A stretch of DNA of 64,000 nucleotides. Source: Myxococcota bacterium (GTDB lineage Bacteria > Myxococcota_A > UBA796). Below are positions 7,776 through 16,772 of this stretch, one piece after another. The translations under genes were made by a program, and so were the position numbers. Positions within the stretch are counted from its first letter, which is position 1; each line of letters begins with the position of its first letter. The DNA lies in NCBI GenBank assembly GCA_029251165.1, contig JAQXDW010000006.1, positions 17,160-81,159 of the forward strand. Direction: 5' to 3'. The notes beneath the pieces are model-generated. The model made no database searches. It was not told the origin of the DNA and saw nothing but the letters and a program-made list of their open reading frames with translations.

Positions 7776-8666
7776 GTGTCTGCTCTTCTTAAAAAAATTG
7801 CTGATGACAACCGGTTTCAGAACGTCATCACCGGGATCATTGTGCTCGCCGGTGTGGTGGTGGGGCTCGAGACGCACCCACCGCTGATCGAGCAGTATGG
7901 AACCTTTCTCCACATCCTCAACGATCTGATCCTCTGGATCTTTGTCGTTGAGGTCATCATCAAGGTCGGAGCGGAGGGCCGCCGCCCCTGGCGGTACTTC
8001 CTCGACCCGTGGAATGTCTTCGACTTCATCATCGTCGCGGTCTGCTTCATGCCGGTCAACGCCCAGTATGTCGCGGTCCTCCGGCTCGCCCGGCTGCTGC
8101 GGGTGCTCAAGCTGGTCCGGGCGCTGCCGAAGCTACAGGTCCTGGTCTCCGCGCTGCTGAAGTCCATCCCGAGCATGGGCTACGTCGCCCTGCTGCTGGG
8201 GATGCTGTTCTATGTCTACTCCGTCGCAGCGGTCTTCCTGTTTGGCGGCAACGACCCGGTCCACTTCGGCAACCTCGCCATCGCGATGCTCAGCCTGTTC
8301 CGGGTCGTGACCGGTGAGGACTGGACGGACGTGATGTACATCCAGATGTGGGGCTGCGATCAGTACGGCTACGACGGGATGATGGAGCTGTGTACCCAGC
8401 CCATGAGCTACCCGGTGTTCGGTGCGCTGTTCTTTGTCTCGTTCATGCTGCTGGGCGCGATGGTCATCCTCAACCTGTTCATCGGCGTCATCATGAGCGG
8501 CATGGACGAGGCGGAGAAAGAGAACAAGCTCGCTGCGCTGATTGCCCGTCGAGAGGCCGGAACCCCGACTCCCAGCGACGACTTTGCCGAGGTGCTCGTC
8601 AAGCTCGATGAGATCCACGAAGAGCTGCAGCTGCTCCGGGCGAAGCGGTCGATCGCGTCGAAGTAG
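7776..8666 (+). CDS. Voltage-gated sodium/calcium channel, single-domain bacterial type
   Basis: A 296-residue six-TM subunit of the NaChBac (BacNav) family; four subunits form the channel. S1-S3 span ~17-92. S4 carries the regularly spaced gating charges R103, R106, R109, K112 and R115. S5 is ~132-156, the pore loop ~172-190 and S6 ~211-243. A cytoplasmic C-terminal helix (~268-291, VLVKLDEIHEELQLLRAK) is the usual tetramerising coiled coil. The selectivity filter is TGEDWTD (179-185), not the TLESW of NaChBac; it has three acidic residues and resembles repeat II of animal Cav channels. I chose GTG 7776 (SD GAGG just upstream) over a GTG at 7731, because the extra residues do not look like channel sequence. 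Confidence 0.9.
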   Translation: MSALLKKIADDNRFQNVITGIIVLAGVVVGLETHPPLIEQYGTFLHILNDLILWIFVVEVIIKVGAEGRRPWRYFLDPWNVFDFIIVAVCFMPVNAQYVAVLRLARLLRVLKLVRALPKLQVLVSALLKSIPSMGYVALLLGMLFYVYSVAAVFLFGGNDPVHFGNLAIAMLSLFRVVTGEDWTDVMYIQMWGCDQYGYDGMMELCTQPMSYPVFGALFFVSFMLLGAMVILNLFIGVIMSGMDEAEKENKLAALIARREAGTPTPSDDFAEVLVKLDEIHEELQLLRAKRSIASK

Positions 8667-9283
8667 TGGTACCGTTGCCTGTGTATACAGGCGACTGTCC
8701 CCGAATCCCTCCAGCTTCTGGAGGCGTCCTGGCCCGTCATTCGTGACGAAGCGCTGGCGATGCGTGCCTGGATGTTTTCCTGGAACAACCGGTCGATTTA
8801 TCGCTCTGGTTGGTTTTTAGGCCCATTCTACTCCCACACCCGGCGGGTCCGTGGGCGGTTTGTGCGGGAGTGCCCGGTCACCATCGGGCTGCTCGATCAG
8901 CTGATGGCCGACGACACGCTGGGGCTGGTCACCGCCGGCTTCTCCTGCCTCGCGCCCCACAGCACCACCCACCTGCACCGCAACGTCGATGGCTACGCCT
9001 GGCGGGTTCACCTCTGGCTGGACATCCCTGAGGGAGACGTCGGGCTGGAGAACGACGGGGTCACACACCGCTGGCGTCCAGGGCGCTGCCTCGTCTGGGA
9101 CCCGACCCTCCCGCACCGTGCCTGGAACAACAGCGAGCGCGACCGCCACATCCTGCTGCTGGACTTCTTCCGCCTTAGCACCCCCGCGACGAGATGGACG
9201 CCATGATGCACCGCATCACCGCGCAGCAGTCCACAGAGTCCATCGGCTTCACCGGACAGCGCCTCCCCGAGGACGTCGGGTGA
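8667..9283 (+). pseudogene. Aspartyl/asparaginyl beta-hydroxylase-like gene, frameshifted
   Basis: The sequence reads as an AspH/LpxO-type Fe(II)/2-oxoglutarate hydroxylase domain: LQLLEASWPVIRDEAL, then H-x9-WRVHLWLDIP, then GRCLVWDPTLPHRAWNN and RHILLLDFF. The similarity starts before the first ATG (8760), in a frame that is open from the previous stop but has no normal start codon. In that frame the protein ends at 9206. One extra C in the C-run at 9181-9185 restores a continuation (RDEMDAMMHRITAQQ...) that stops at 9283, where TGA overlaps the next start (GTG 9280) in the usual coupled way. So the gene appears broken at one or two points. A consensus error in C-runs is the alternative. 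Confidence 0.65.
8677..8692 (+). terminator. Inverted repeat after the channel gene
   Basis: GCCTGT and ACAGGC form a perfect 6-bp stem with a GTAT loop, 11 nt after the channel stop codon. There is no T-run, so Rho-independent termination is uncertain. Confidence 0.35.
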
Positions 9284-10132
9284 GCGCTGTCCGCTGGCGA
9301 GATGCCTTCCTCCTTCTCCTCGGACCCGTCCTCGCGGTCGTGATGACCAACGCTGCCTTTGAGCAGTGGGGCTGGCCGGTGATGCTCCCGGACTTCCCCA
9401 CACCGTCCAGGCCCGCCTGCGGACTGCGGAGGCTGCGGATCTCGTCGTGATGGGCAGCAGCGTGGGGGTGTTCGGCGTCAGCGCGGAGCGACTCTCCAGG
9501 CAGGTCGGGGGGAGCGTGCTCAACGTCAGCCGCCACGGCGCATCCTCCCAAGCCACCGCGATGCTGCTCCCTGATGTCCTACGCCTGAAGCCCGAGACGG
9601 TGGTGGTGATGGTCAGCGCCCTGGAGCTGCGGGCGGATCAGGTGGCGGACTGGGGACGAATCTACGATCCCAACATTGCCTGGGCGCTTCGCTCTGATCT
9701 TCCCTCCGATCCATCCGCACACCTGGAGGGCGTGCTGGGCTGGGGCTCGATGCTGTATCGGCACCGCGAGGGGCTGCGTGGGCAGCTCGCTGAGCGGTTC
9801 GGTCTGAAGTCGGCTCGGTTTCTCGTCGGCGGCGACCGTGTTCCTGCTGGTTCCGTCTTCGCTGTTCTTCCGGACCGGAAGCGCATCCGACGGCCTGATG
9901 GCCATTCGTCGGGTCTCGACATGGACCACCGCCGGGGAGCAATTCCTGGAGGCCGATGTGGTGGATCCCCACCGGCCTCCTGGTGATTCACATGGCCTCC
10001 AAGCGGTGGTACGACGAGAACCTGCTGGCTCGGCTGCCCTGGGTGGGGCGGGTCGTGCTGCTGGGCGTCATCGCGGCGGTGGTCATCGTCGCGGCACCCG
10101 AGCGGCGCCCGTTCATCTACTTCCAGTTCTGA
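9280..10132 (+). pseudogene. Fused remnant: SGNH-like N-terminal half joined to the tail of an MBOAT O-acyltransferase
   Basis: Three frames must be joined. 9280-~9400 encodes a start, a membrane anchor and AFEQWGWPVMLPDFP. ~9400-9835 encodes an SGNH-type block (DLVVMGSSVGVFGVS, then VLNVSRHGASS and PETVVVMVSALEL). ~9838-9960 and ~9962-10132 look like the last ~100 residues of an MBOAT (AlgI-like) protein: VFLLVPSSLFFRTG, then GRVVLLGVIAAVVIV and the terminal PFIYFQF typical of that family. The SGNH C-terminal half (with its D-x-x-H) and most of the MBOAT are missing, which suggests a deletion that fused neighbouring genes, followed by decay. Intact pairs of this kind O-acetylate exported polysaccharides. 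Confidence 0.6.
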
Positions 10133-10255
10133 CGGTGCCTTCTGAGGGGAGTCGCGACAGAGACACCATGTCGTCGCAGGCTTCCAGCCTCCAGAGACCC
10201 ACAGACCGACCCCGCCGGCAGGTCATCAAGACAACCTCGCCGGCAGGGACAGGGA

Positions 10256-12169
10256 TCAGGTCAGCGGCTCAATCCCGAGCAGCGTCAGCACGGCGACCAC
10301 GATGCCCATCAGGCCCTCACCGGCGATCAAGCCGCTGGCAATTGAGAAGCCGAGCTTCTCAGCAGCGGTGGGGTTCTTCTTCTTCCAGACCATGAAGATC
10401 ATCGCGCCGAGGAACATGGCGACGGAGTAGTAGGCCGGCACGATGAACGCGATCCCGAAGGCGAGGCCGCTGGGCAGGTACTTGCGGACCGAGGCGGGGC
10501 CGTGCTTGCTGAGGACGGCCATCACCGAGCCGAACACGCAGCCAGCAATGACCGCGGCGAGGGCGTGGGGAGGCAGGGCGTCCATGCCCTTGGAGAGCAG
10601 CTCAGCCATGGCCTTCCAGGCGTGGGCGGCCGGCGCGGGGAGCTCCTCGCCGCCGATCTCATAGGCCTTGTCGAACAGGGTGTAGATCGGCACGCAGAAG
10701 AACACGCCGGCGGCGATGCCGATGAGCTGCGCCTTGAACTGACCCCGGGGGGAGGCGCCGAGCAGGTAGCCGGTCTTGAGGTCCTGCATCATGTCGCCGG
10801 CCTGGCTGGCACCGGCACCGGTGATGCCGGCGGCCATGAGGTTGGTGGTCATCGCGCCCGGTGCGATCGCGCCGTAGACGAGCTGGGTGACCTTGCCCAT
10901 GCCGCCGATGGGGTTGATGTCGGTCTCGCCAGTCGAGCGAACGGCGATCATCGCCAGGACGCTGGACATCGCCACCGCCATGAGGGTCAGGTACCAGGGG
11001 ATGCCGAAGACGAACGCGGCAGCCGCAGTGGTGGCCGTGGTGGAGACCGCGAGGCCGCCGATCCACCAGATGTTCGGGATCGACTGGTTGGCGGGGGAGT
11101 CCTCAGCAGCCGCCTCGCTGCCCTTGGGCCGGGTGAAGGTGTTGAGGATGGTGCGCCAGGACAGCAGCAGCTGGGTCATGGCGTCTGCGACCATGATCGC
11201 CACGCCCGGCCACAGGACCCAGCCTCGGACGCCGCCGTCGTAGGACATGATGCTCTCTGGCGCCCAGCCCTGAGACTGCACATACGGTCCGAGGATTCCC
11301 CAGCTGAACACCGCACCGGCGAACAGCGAGGCGGCGACCTTGGGGCCGATGAGGATGCCGGCACCGCCCATCAGCGGGCTGATCAGGACGGAGAAGCCCC
11401 AGGCAGCGACAGCTTCCAGTCCACCGAATGGCAGACGGTCTCCAAACAGGAGCGCTGAGGGCGCGAGGATTGCCAGGAAAAGTGCACGCTGCGTGTTGCC
11501 TCTGCTGTACTCGACAACACCACCGATGAGCAATGCGCTTCCTGCGATGATTCCGAGATAAGGCCCCTCGGGGTGGCCGAGCTGGGGGATGAAGTAGGCG
11601 GCGAGGGTGAAGACCGCCGCAGCCAGCGCCCACTTCAGCAGCGCCCGGCTCTTCTCCTCGGCATCCCCCCCCTCGGAGAACATCGCCATGATGGTCTCGG
11701 CAGTGGCGGTGCCGGTGGGGAACCGCAGCTTCTCGACGAGCACCATCTGACGGCGCAGCGGCACCGCGAAGAACACCCCGAGGTAGGCCACCGACATCGC
11801 CCACAGCACCAGCTGCCACCACGCCAGCTCAAAGCCCAGCATGCCCAGCGCCGGGATCGCGGCGAGCAGTCCTGCGGCGGAGGTCATGCTGCCGGCAGCA
11901 CTTCCTGCGGTCTGGGTGATGTTGGCCTCCAGGCGGCTGTAGGCGGTCTTCGGCTTGATCGCAGAGAACAGCGAGTAGCCGAGGATCGCAGCAATCAGCG
12001 AGCCACCAATGGACCACCCTGTCCGCAGGCCGAAGTAGATGTTCATCGCGCTGACCACGCCGCCGATCAGGCAGCCGGCGATCACCGCCCGCGCAGTGAG
12101 CTGGGCTTCGCCTGGCTGGGGGGTGTACAGCTTGTCGGAGGTCTGCTCGGAGTCGTCGGGGCTGGCCAT
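10256..12169 (-). CDS. OPT family oligopeptide/metal-chelate transporter
   Basis: A 637-residue polytopic inner-membrane protein (about 14-16 TM segments) that fits the OPT superfamily. Marks of the family are NIYFGLRTGWSIGGS in the first TM pair, KLRFPTGTATAE after the third or fourth, and STGETDINPIGGMGK with the following GAIAPGAMTTNLMAAGITGAGASQ segment split over entries in the protein's second half. The bacterial branch imports peptides or amino-acid-metal complexes by proton symport; substrate not predictable. It has an SD (GAGGTGA) before the ATG and a TATAAA-like box in the leader. It is flanked by the decayed O-acetylation locus and a 480-bp gap, probably a single-gene unit. Confidence 0.85.
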   Translation of the reverse strand: MASPDDSEQTSDKLYTPQPGEAQLTARAVIAGCLIGGVVSAMNIYFGLRTGWSIGGSLIAAILGYSLFSAIKPKTAYSRLEANITQTAGSAAGSMTSAAGLLAAIPALGMLGFELAWWQLVLWAMSVAYLGVFFAVPLRRQMVLVEKLRFPTGTATAETIMAMFSEGGDAEEKSRALLKWALAAAVFTLAAYFIPQLGHPEGPYLGIIAGSALLIGGVVEYSRGNTQRALFLAILAPSALLFGDRLPFGGLEAVAAWGFSVLISPLMGGAGILIGPKVAASLFAGAVFSWGILGPYVQSQGWAPESIMSYDGGVRGWVLWPGVAIMVADAMTQLLLSWRTILNTFTRPKGSEAAAEDSPANQSIPNIWWIGGLAVSTTATTAAAAFVFGIPWYLTLMAVAMSSVLAMIAVRSTGETDINPIGGMGKVTQLVYGAIAPGAMTTNLMAAGITGAGASQAGDMMQDLKTGYLLGASPRGQFKAQLIGIAAGVFFCVPIYTLFDKAYEIGGEELPAPAAHAWKAMAELLSKGMDALPPHALAAVIAGCVFGSVMAVLSKHGPASVRKYLPSGLAFGIAFIVPAYYSVAMFLGAMIFMVWKKKNPTAAEKLGFSIASGLIAGEGLMGIVVAVLTLLGIEPLT

Positions 12170-12652
12170 GGGTCACCTCGGGTTGTCGGCGTTTATATCA
12201 ACCCTGGGTGACCGTGCGGGCGAATCCCCTGCGCGGCTCATGGACCGGTCGTCTCGATCGGGCGTCGGGGTCGCGTGGGCCCGGTGCCGTCTGTGACCGG
12301 GTGGGGGGCGATCCCCGCAGCCCCGGTTGAGCGCCTGCGGGGTGGGGCGAGGATCCCCAGATGATGGGGCAGATCGCTCTTGATGGGCGACGTGTTGGGC
12401 GCGGCGCGGAGTGCGGCTGGCGTGTCGTTCTTCTCGAAGCAGCAGCGGTGCAGGTGACGGGATGTGGTGCGGTGTCGGGCACATTGGTGTCTCTGCCGTG
12501 GGCGTGATTCCGCCGCGGGGCATGCCCCTGCCCACCGACTGCTGCCCTCCAGCGTTCTCCCCGGCGCGACGCGGGGGCAACGGGGCGGGCTCATCATGCG
12601 ACCCGGCGTACATTGTGAATGCTCCCGCCACAGATCGCGCTATCCTGGCTTC
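12170..12652. other. Intergenic stretch without recognisable gene
   Basis: About 480 bp between the divergent OPT gene and the hydrolase operon. Open frames on both strands are Arg/Pro/Ser-rich, have no SD and resemble no family. The last part (12641-12646) carries the promoter of the downstream operon. I see no RNA gene or repeat. Confidence 0.4.
12641..12646 (+). promoter_or_regulatory. -10 element of a leaderless promoter (TATCCT)
   Basis: TATCCT is followed by exactly 6 nt and then ATG 12653, with no SD. It is the likely start of the three-gene run 12653-15296. Confidence 0.5.
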
Positions 12653-12847
12653 ATGCTCACTCTCTGGCTGGCACTGGCGGCCCTCGGTGTGATCGGGTGG
12701 CTCGGTCTCATGCCCGGCACTCGGCACGGTCTCCAGCCGGCCGCGATGGATGCTCTCTTCGCTCCGGCACGGCACTGCTGCGCTGACGGTGCGCCGTCAC
12801 CTGCCTCGGTCGTCTCGGCGGATTCCACCGCCTCAAGCGCATCATGA
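12653..12847 (+). CDS. Small single-pass membrane protein (64 aa)
   Basis: A short frame beginning MLTLWLALAALGVIGWLGL, one TM helix at residues ~2-20, followed by a Cys pair and a Ser/Ala-rich tail. Two things support it as a gene: the leaderless-type -10 box 6 nt before its ATG, and a 4-bp ATGA overlap with the next gene (12844), typical of translational coupling. No family is recognised. It could instead serve mainly as a leader that couples translation of the hydrolase gene. Confidence 0.55.
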   Translation: MLTLWLALAALGVIGWLGLMPGTRHGLQPAAMDALFAPARHCCADGAPSPASVVSADSTASSAS

Positions 12848-13692
12848 TCCTGCTCGCCCTCCTCAGCTGTCAGCCGGCGTCGCGCATGCCTGAGGGGCTG
12901 GAGCGGCTGTGTGAGCCGATGGATCTCAGCATTCCTCCAGCTTTCTTCCTCTCCTCCGCTCCATCGGTCTGGATGGGGAACCCCGGCAGCGGCGCGCAGC
13001 TCGCCGTCTCGGTGCTCGCCCCGGAGGAGCCACAGGACTGGACGGTGGTCCTGGTCCCGCCGGGCGTGTCCGACTCCAGCATCCTCAGCACCATGGCCCG
13101 CGGTCTGGTTGAAGCCGGCGCGGTGGTTGTGGTCTTTGATCCCGATGGCCGCGGTCGCTCGGAGGGGGAGGAGGACTACGGCGGGTGGGTCCATCAGGCT
13201 GGTCTCGGCCAGGTCATCTCCCTCACCGCACAGCTTCCCTGCACGGACCGCATCGGTGTGATGTCACGGTCAATGGGCGTGAGCATGGCTGCCGGGGTGC
13301 TCTCGACTCAGCCAGATCTCCCGGTGTCCTTTCTCATCGACTGGGAAGGGCCGAGCGACCGCTACAGCACAGGCTGTCAGGGCAACAGCATGGATATTCC
13401 AGGGTGTGATGAGGATAATTTCTGGAGTTATCGGGAGGGAGCAGTGAGCGTCGCGGACCTGTCGGTGCCCTACCACCGCCTCCAGACCCTCTACGATCAT
13501 GTCCAGCCAGATGCCACGCACGCTCGGATGATGCTGGAGTCTGCGCTGGAGGGCGGGGTGCCTGGGGTGTACCTCAACGGTGTCGAGCTGACGGAGGCTC
13601 CAGGCAGCCTCGCTCCCTTGCTTCATGACTGGCGAGATCCCCTGCGGCATCCTGAGGAGTGGCTGCGCTGGGCGGATCGCGTCGCACCATGA
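12844..13692 (+). CDS. Alpha/beta-hydrolase-fold lipoprotein
   Basis: A 282-residue protein with a very short lipoprotein signal (MILLALLSC). The alpha/beta hydrolase pattern is visible: strand WTVVLVPPGVSD, strand AVVVVFDPDGRGRSEG, and a nucleophile elbow at GVMSRSMGVSMAAG (S-R-S-M-G). An acid strand VSFLIDWEGPSD and a late His (for example HVQPDATH) are candidates for the rest of the triad. It is probably a periplasm-facing or outer-membrane esterase or acyl-hydrolase. It is linked by ATGA overlaps to the small membrane protein before it and to the GT-C protein after it (13689), so an envelope-glycan or lipid substrate is plausible but unproven. Confidence 0.75.
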   Translation: MILLALLSCQPASRMPEGLERLCEPMDLSIPPAFFLSSAPSVWMGNPGSGAQLAVSVLAPEEPQDWTVVLVPPGVSDSSILSTMARGLVEAGAVVVVFDPDGRGRSEGEEDYGGWVHQAGLGQVISLTAQLPCTDRIGVMSRSMGVSMAAGVLSTQPDLPVSFLIDWEGPSDRYSTGCQGNSMDIPGCDEDNFWSYREGAVSVADLSVPYHRLQTLYDHVQPDATHARMMLESALEGGVPGVYLNGVELTEAPGSLAPLLHDWRDPLRHPEEWLRWADRVAP

Positions 13693-15296
13693 AGCGAAGC
13701 ATTGGGGCTGCGCTGGCGGCGTTCTGTGTCGGGCTGCTTCTGTATGCAGCGCTGCTGTGGCCGCTGCCGGGCATGCTGCGCACCGCGACGGTCGAGGGCA
13801 CCTTCCACGACAGCCACGCCTGGTGCTTCTGGTACATGTCCGAGCTGCGAGCGGGGCGAGCGGGCTGGGTGACCGAGACCATCGGCTGGCCGGAGCCGGC
13901 CGGGCTGCGGTTCATCGCCTGGGGGCCGGCGATGTTGGTCGCCCCGCTCCAAGGGCTCCTCGGTGGTCTGGGGGCCTACAACGCGGCCCTGCTGCTGACC
14001 GGCGGGCTCAACACGGTCGGTGGCTTCCTGCTGGCGCGTACGCTGGGCGCACGGGACGGGGCCGCGGTGGCGGGCGGGCTGGTGCTCGCGGCCTGCCCGT
14101 TCGCCCTGGACACCCTCGCCAACGGCCAGATCGCCAAGATGCAGCTGTGGGTGCTGGCGGTCTACCTCGTCTCCGTTCGCCTGAGCATGCGCTGGTGGAT
14201 CGTGCTGCCGGTGGTTCCGCTCGCAGCCCTGCTCGTCGCCGTCACCTCGCCCTCGCTGGCGATGTTCCTTCCGGTGGCTCTGGCGGTCCTGCTGCCGCTC
14301 GTGGTGGCTGAGGAGCGGACCTGGCGCAGCGGCCTTGTCGGGCTCGCGGCGGCGGGGCTGTCTGCCCGAGCGCTGCTGTGGATTCGGGGGCACTACGAGC
14401 CGGTCGGCGGCCTGCAGGCGGTCTCAGCGTTTGCGCCAGCCAACGTCGAGACCGGCAACCACGCCGCGCTGCTGGAGGGGGTGGCGCGGCTGGACTCCGT
14501 GCTCCTCGGTGGCAGCACCGCGGGCCTCCACGCCGACCACGTCATCTACCTCGGCATTCCCGCCCTCATCCTCGCCGTCGTCCTCGGGGTGCGCCGCCAG
14601 CCCGTCGCCCTCGCTGGGCTCGTGCTCGTCTTGCTCGGTGGTCTGCTGGCGCTGGGGCCTCGGCTGGCAGACAGCAGCGGGTTCATCTCTCAGGGGGGGC
14701 AGGACCTCCTGATGCCCGCCTATCTGCTGGAGGTCTGGGGGTATCCGATCGCCCGAAGCGGGATGTACCACCGGTTCCTGGTGCTGTCTGGCTTCGGGCT
14801 GTGCCTGCTGGTCGCTGGCGGACGGCGGCGGCACGTCGCGGTGGCGATGGCCTGCGCGGTGCTCTTGATCGGTGACGGACTGCGGCAGCGCAGCGAGCGG
14901 TGGCCCCGCCCGGTCGCTGAGGTTCCTGGGCTGCGCGCGCTGGCCGCGATCCGGGATGACCCCGGGGCGGGAGCGGTCGTCGTCTTCCCGCTGCGGGTCG
15001 ATGATCGCGGGGGCGGCACCCAGATCATGCTCTCGCTGCTCCATGGCCGACAGACCTCCGGGCTGCCCCGCTACGACGGCTGGCGTCAGCGGGGAGCGCG
15101 TCAGGTCATGGACTGGATGGAGGCGGCGGAGTCGGAGGCGGACGCGCGGGCCTTCCTGGGAGATCAGGGAATTCGCCATGTGCTCTGGACGCCCTGGGTT
15201 CCCCACCGCGACGGCGGGCCCGATGCCGACTCGCTCACCGCGCTGCTCGGGCCGCCGCAGCGAGATGGTGCGCTGATGTGGTGGACCCTCCCGTGA
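13689..15296 (+). CDS. Polytopic membrane protein, GT-C glycosyltransferase-like
   Basis: A 535-residue protein with an N-terminal TM (RSIGAALAAFCVGLLLYAAL), a first extracytoplasmic loop with acidic/His residues (VEGTFHDSHAWCFWY), then about ten TM segments and a ~130-residue soluble C-terminal domain. This layout fits the GT-C fold (PMT/GT39/DUF2029-like), whose members transfer sugars from polyprenyl-phosphate donors on the periplasmic face. The acidic loop after TM1 is where the catalytic Asp sits in that fold. The start overlaps the hydrolase stop (ATGA). It is one of four such proteins in the window. The GT-C call is by architecture; no specific family is claimed. Confidence 0.65.
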   Translation: MKRSIGAALAAFCVGLLLYAALLWPLPGMLRTATVEGTFHDSHAWCFWYMSELRAGRAGWVTETIGWPEPAGLRFIAWGPAMLVAPLQGLLGGLGAYNAALLLTGGLNTVGGFLLARTLGARDGAAVAGGLVLAACPFALDTLANGQIAKMQLWVLAVYLVSVRLSMRWWIVLPVVPLAALLVAVTSPSLAMFLPVALAVLLPLVVAEERTWRSGLVGLAAAGLSARALLWIRGHYEPVGGLQAVSAFAPANVETGNHAALLEGVARLDSVLLGGSTAGLHADHVIYLGIPALILAVVLGVRRQPVALAGLVLVLLGGLLALGPRLADSSGFISQGGQDLLMPAYLLEVWGYPIARSGMYHRFLVLSGFGLCLLVAGGRRRHVAVAMACAVLLIGDGLRQRSERWPRPVAEVPGLRALAAIRDDPGAGAVVVFPLRVDDRGGGTQIMLSLLHGRQTSGLPRYDGWRQRGARQVMDWMEAAESEADARAFLGDQGIRHVLWTPWVPHRDGGPDADSLTALLGPPQRDGALMWWTLP

Positions 15297-15299
15297 GCC

Positions 15300-16772
15300 T
15301 CACTGCCACGGCGGCGCATCGAAGACTGTGATCGGCAGCTCCGCTGTGGAGTCGTCTCCGTAGATCGCCCGCGCGCAGGTTCCCATCATCGTGCGCTCTT
15401 CTCGCGCCTCGACCAGCATCTCTCGGACCCCGTCGTAGCAGTACACCGGCTCGCGCCAGGCTGCCGTGACCGACAGCCACGTCGGCAGCCAGCCCATCAC
15501 CAGCGCCAGCCCGATCCCGGCAACCGCGAGTCCACGAAGGACGGGAGGTGGCCCCGACCACGGGAGGCGGGGGGTGAGGGTCACCACAGCCCCGACCGCG
15601 ACGCCCATCACCACCGCGACGCCGGGCAGGGCATGGGCATAGAACCGAGCAGACAGCTCCGCGGCGTCGCCGATGCTGTGGAAGCTCACCGCGAACGGAA
15701 GCACCGTCGCGGCGAGCGCCAGCAGCACCCGTGGCCGCCGCAGCAAGCCAATCCCGGCGACGGCGCTGCAGGTCAGCAGCGCGCCCCACCAGCGCTGGTG
15801 GTGGTCCAGCATCACCCCTGACGGAGGGGTGAACGGCACCGGCACAGTCTCTCCCAGCGCGCGCTGCTCGATGAGGAAGCGAATGGTCCCGAGGAGCTCT
15901 GCTGGCGAGGTCCATCCCCAGATGAGGCCGCTGCTGTATTCATACGGAGGCAAGAACGATGCATCTCGAACACCATGGGCATAGAACAGCGGACGGATAT
16001 CGAGCTGCGCCTCCAGCGGTGCCGAGAACGCGGTGTAGGCAGACCAGCCGCCGAACCACGAGAGCCAGAGCGGCACCAGCCCCGCCACCAGCAGCAGCAC
16101 CCGTCTCCGGCTGTCGACCGGTGCGCTCAGGCCGGCCAGCAGCAGCCCCCCCAGGTACGGAAGCGCCCAGACCAGGCCGCGAACATCCAGCAGCAGGCAC
16201 AGGCCGATCCCTGCCCCGGCCAGCGTCATGCGGATCAGGCCCGGCCGCGCCATCGCCGCAGCGGTCGCCGCAGCCGCCATCGTCAGCCCGGCAGACAGCT
16301 CCGGGTAGTAGGCGAGAAATCGGGGCAGTCCGGCCAGCGGAGCCATCGCCATGCCTGCGGCCACCGCCATCAGTCCGGCGGCGCGTCCACCCAGCACACG
16401 CCCCCAGGCGTACAGCGCAGCCCCCATCACGCCCGCGCTGATCACCCCCGCCCAGGCCAGCCCATCGAGGATGCCGTGCTGTCTTGCGAGGGTGGCCGGG
16501 AGCCACGCAGCGAGCCGACTGCGCTTGCTCGGGAAGATGTCGACCGCGCCGTGCAGCTGGAGGATGCCCTGGCAGTACTCCGAGAAGTCAGGCATGCAGA
16601 TCGACTGCTCCATCAGCAGCGGCGCGGTGATCCAGGTGGAGATGGCGGCGAACACCAGCCCGCAGCCTGTCGCCCACAGCGGCTCGCTCCACCACTGGGC
16701 AGGACGCACCCGTCGGCGTCCGAGGAGCGCCGCCAGCCCCCCGGCGGCCAGCAAGAGGATCAGTGTATCCAC
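15300..16772 (-). CDS. Polytopic membrane protein, GT-C glycosyltransferase-like
   Basis: A 490-residue protein with about twelve TM segments. After TM2 a periplasmic loop holds CMPDFSEYCQGILQLHG, with paired acidic residues in the GT-C catalytic position and two cysteines that could form a disulfide. It has a long conserved-looking periplasmic loop (DIRPLFYAHGVRDASFLPPYEY) and ends in a soluble tail with several Cys (VYCYDG, GTCARAIYGDD). The GTG start overlaps the stop of the SGNH-like gene by 13 bp, so the two are one transcription unit. It is convergent with the preceding GT-C gene, 3 bp apart. It probably moves a sugar or acts on a lipid-linked glycan at the outer face of the inner membrane. 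Confidence 0.65.
   Translation of the reverse strand: MDTLILLLAAGGLAALLGRRRVRPAQWWSEPLWATGCGLVFAAISTWITAPLLMEQSICMPDFSEYCQGILQLHGAVDIFPSKRSRLAAWLPATLARQHGILDGLAWAGVISAGVMGAALYAWGRVLGGRAAGLMAVAAGMAMAPLAGLPRFLAYYPELSAGLTMAAAATAAAMARPGLIRMTLAGAGIGLCLLLDVRGLVWALPYLGGLLLAGLSAPVDSRRRVLLLVAGLVPLWLSWFGGWSAYTAFSAPLEAQLDIRPLFYAHGVRDASFLPPYEYSSGLIWGWTSPAELLGTIRFLIEQRALGETVPVPFTPPSGVMLDHHQRWWGALLTCSAVAGIGLLRRPRVLLALAATVLPFAVSFHSIGDAAELSARFYAHALPGVAVVMGVAVGAVVTLTPRLPWSGPPPVLRGLAVAGIGLALVMGWLPTWLSVTAAWREPVYCYDGVREMLVEAREERTMMGTCARAIYGDDSTAELPITVFDAPPWQ

Noticed and set aside
12173..12775. 200-residue minus-strand frame in the gap before the hydrolase operon
   Set aside because: Arg/Pro/His-rich, no SD and no similarity; it overlaps the promoter and first gene of the operon.
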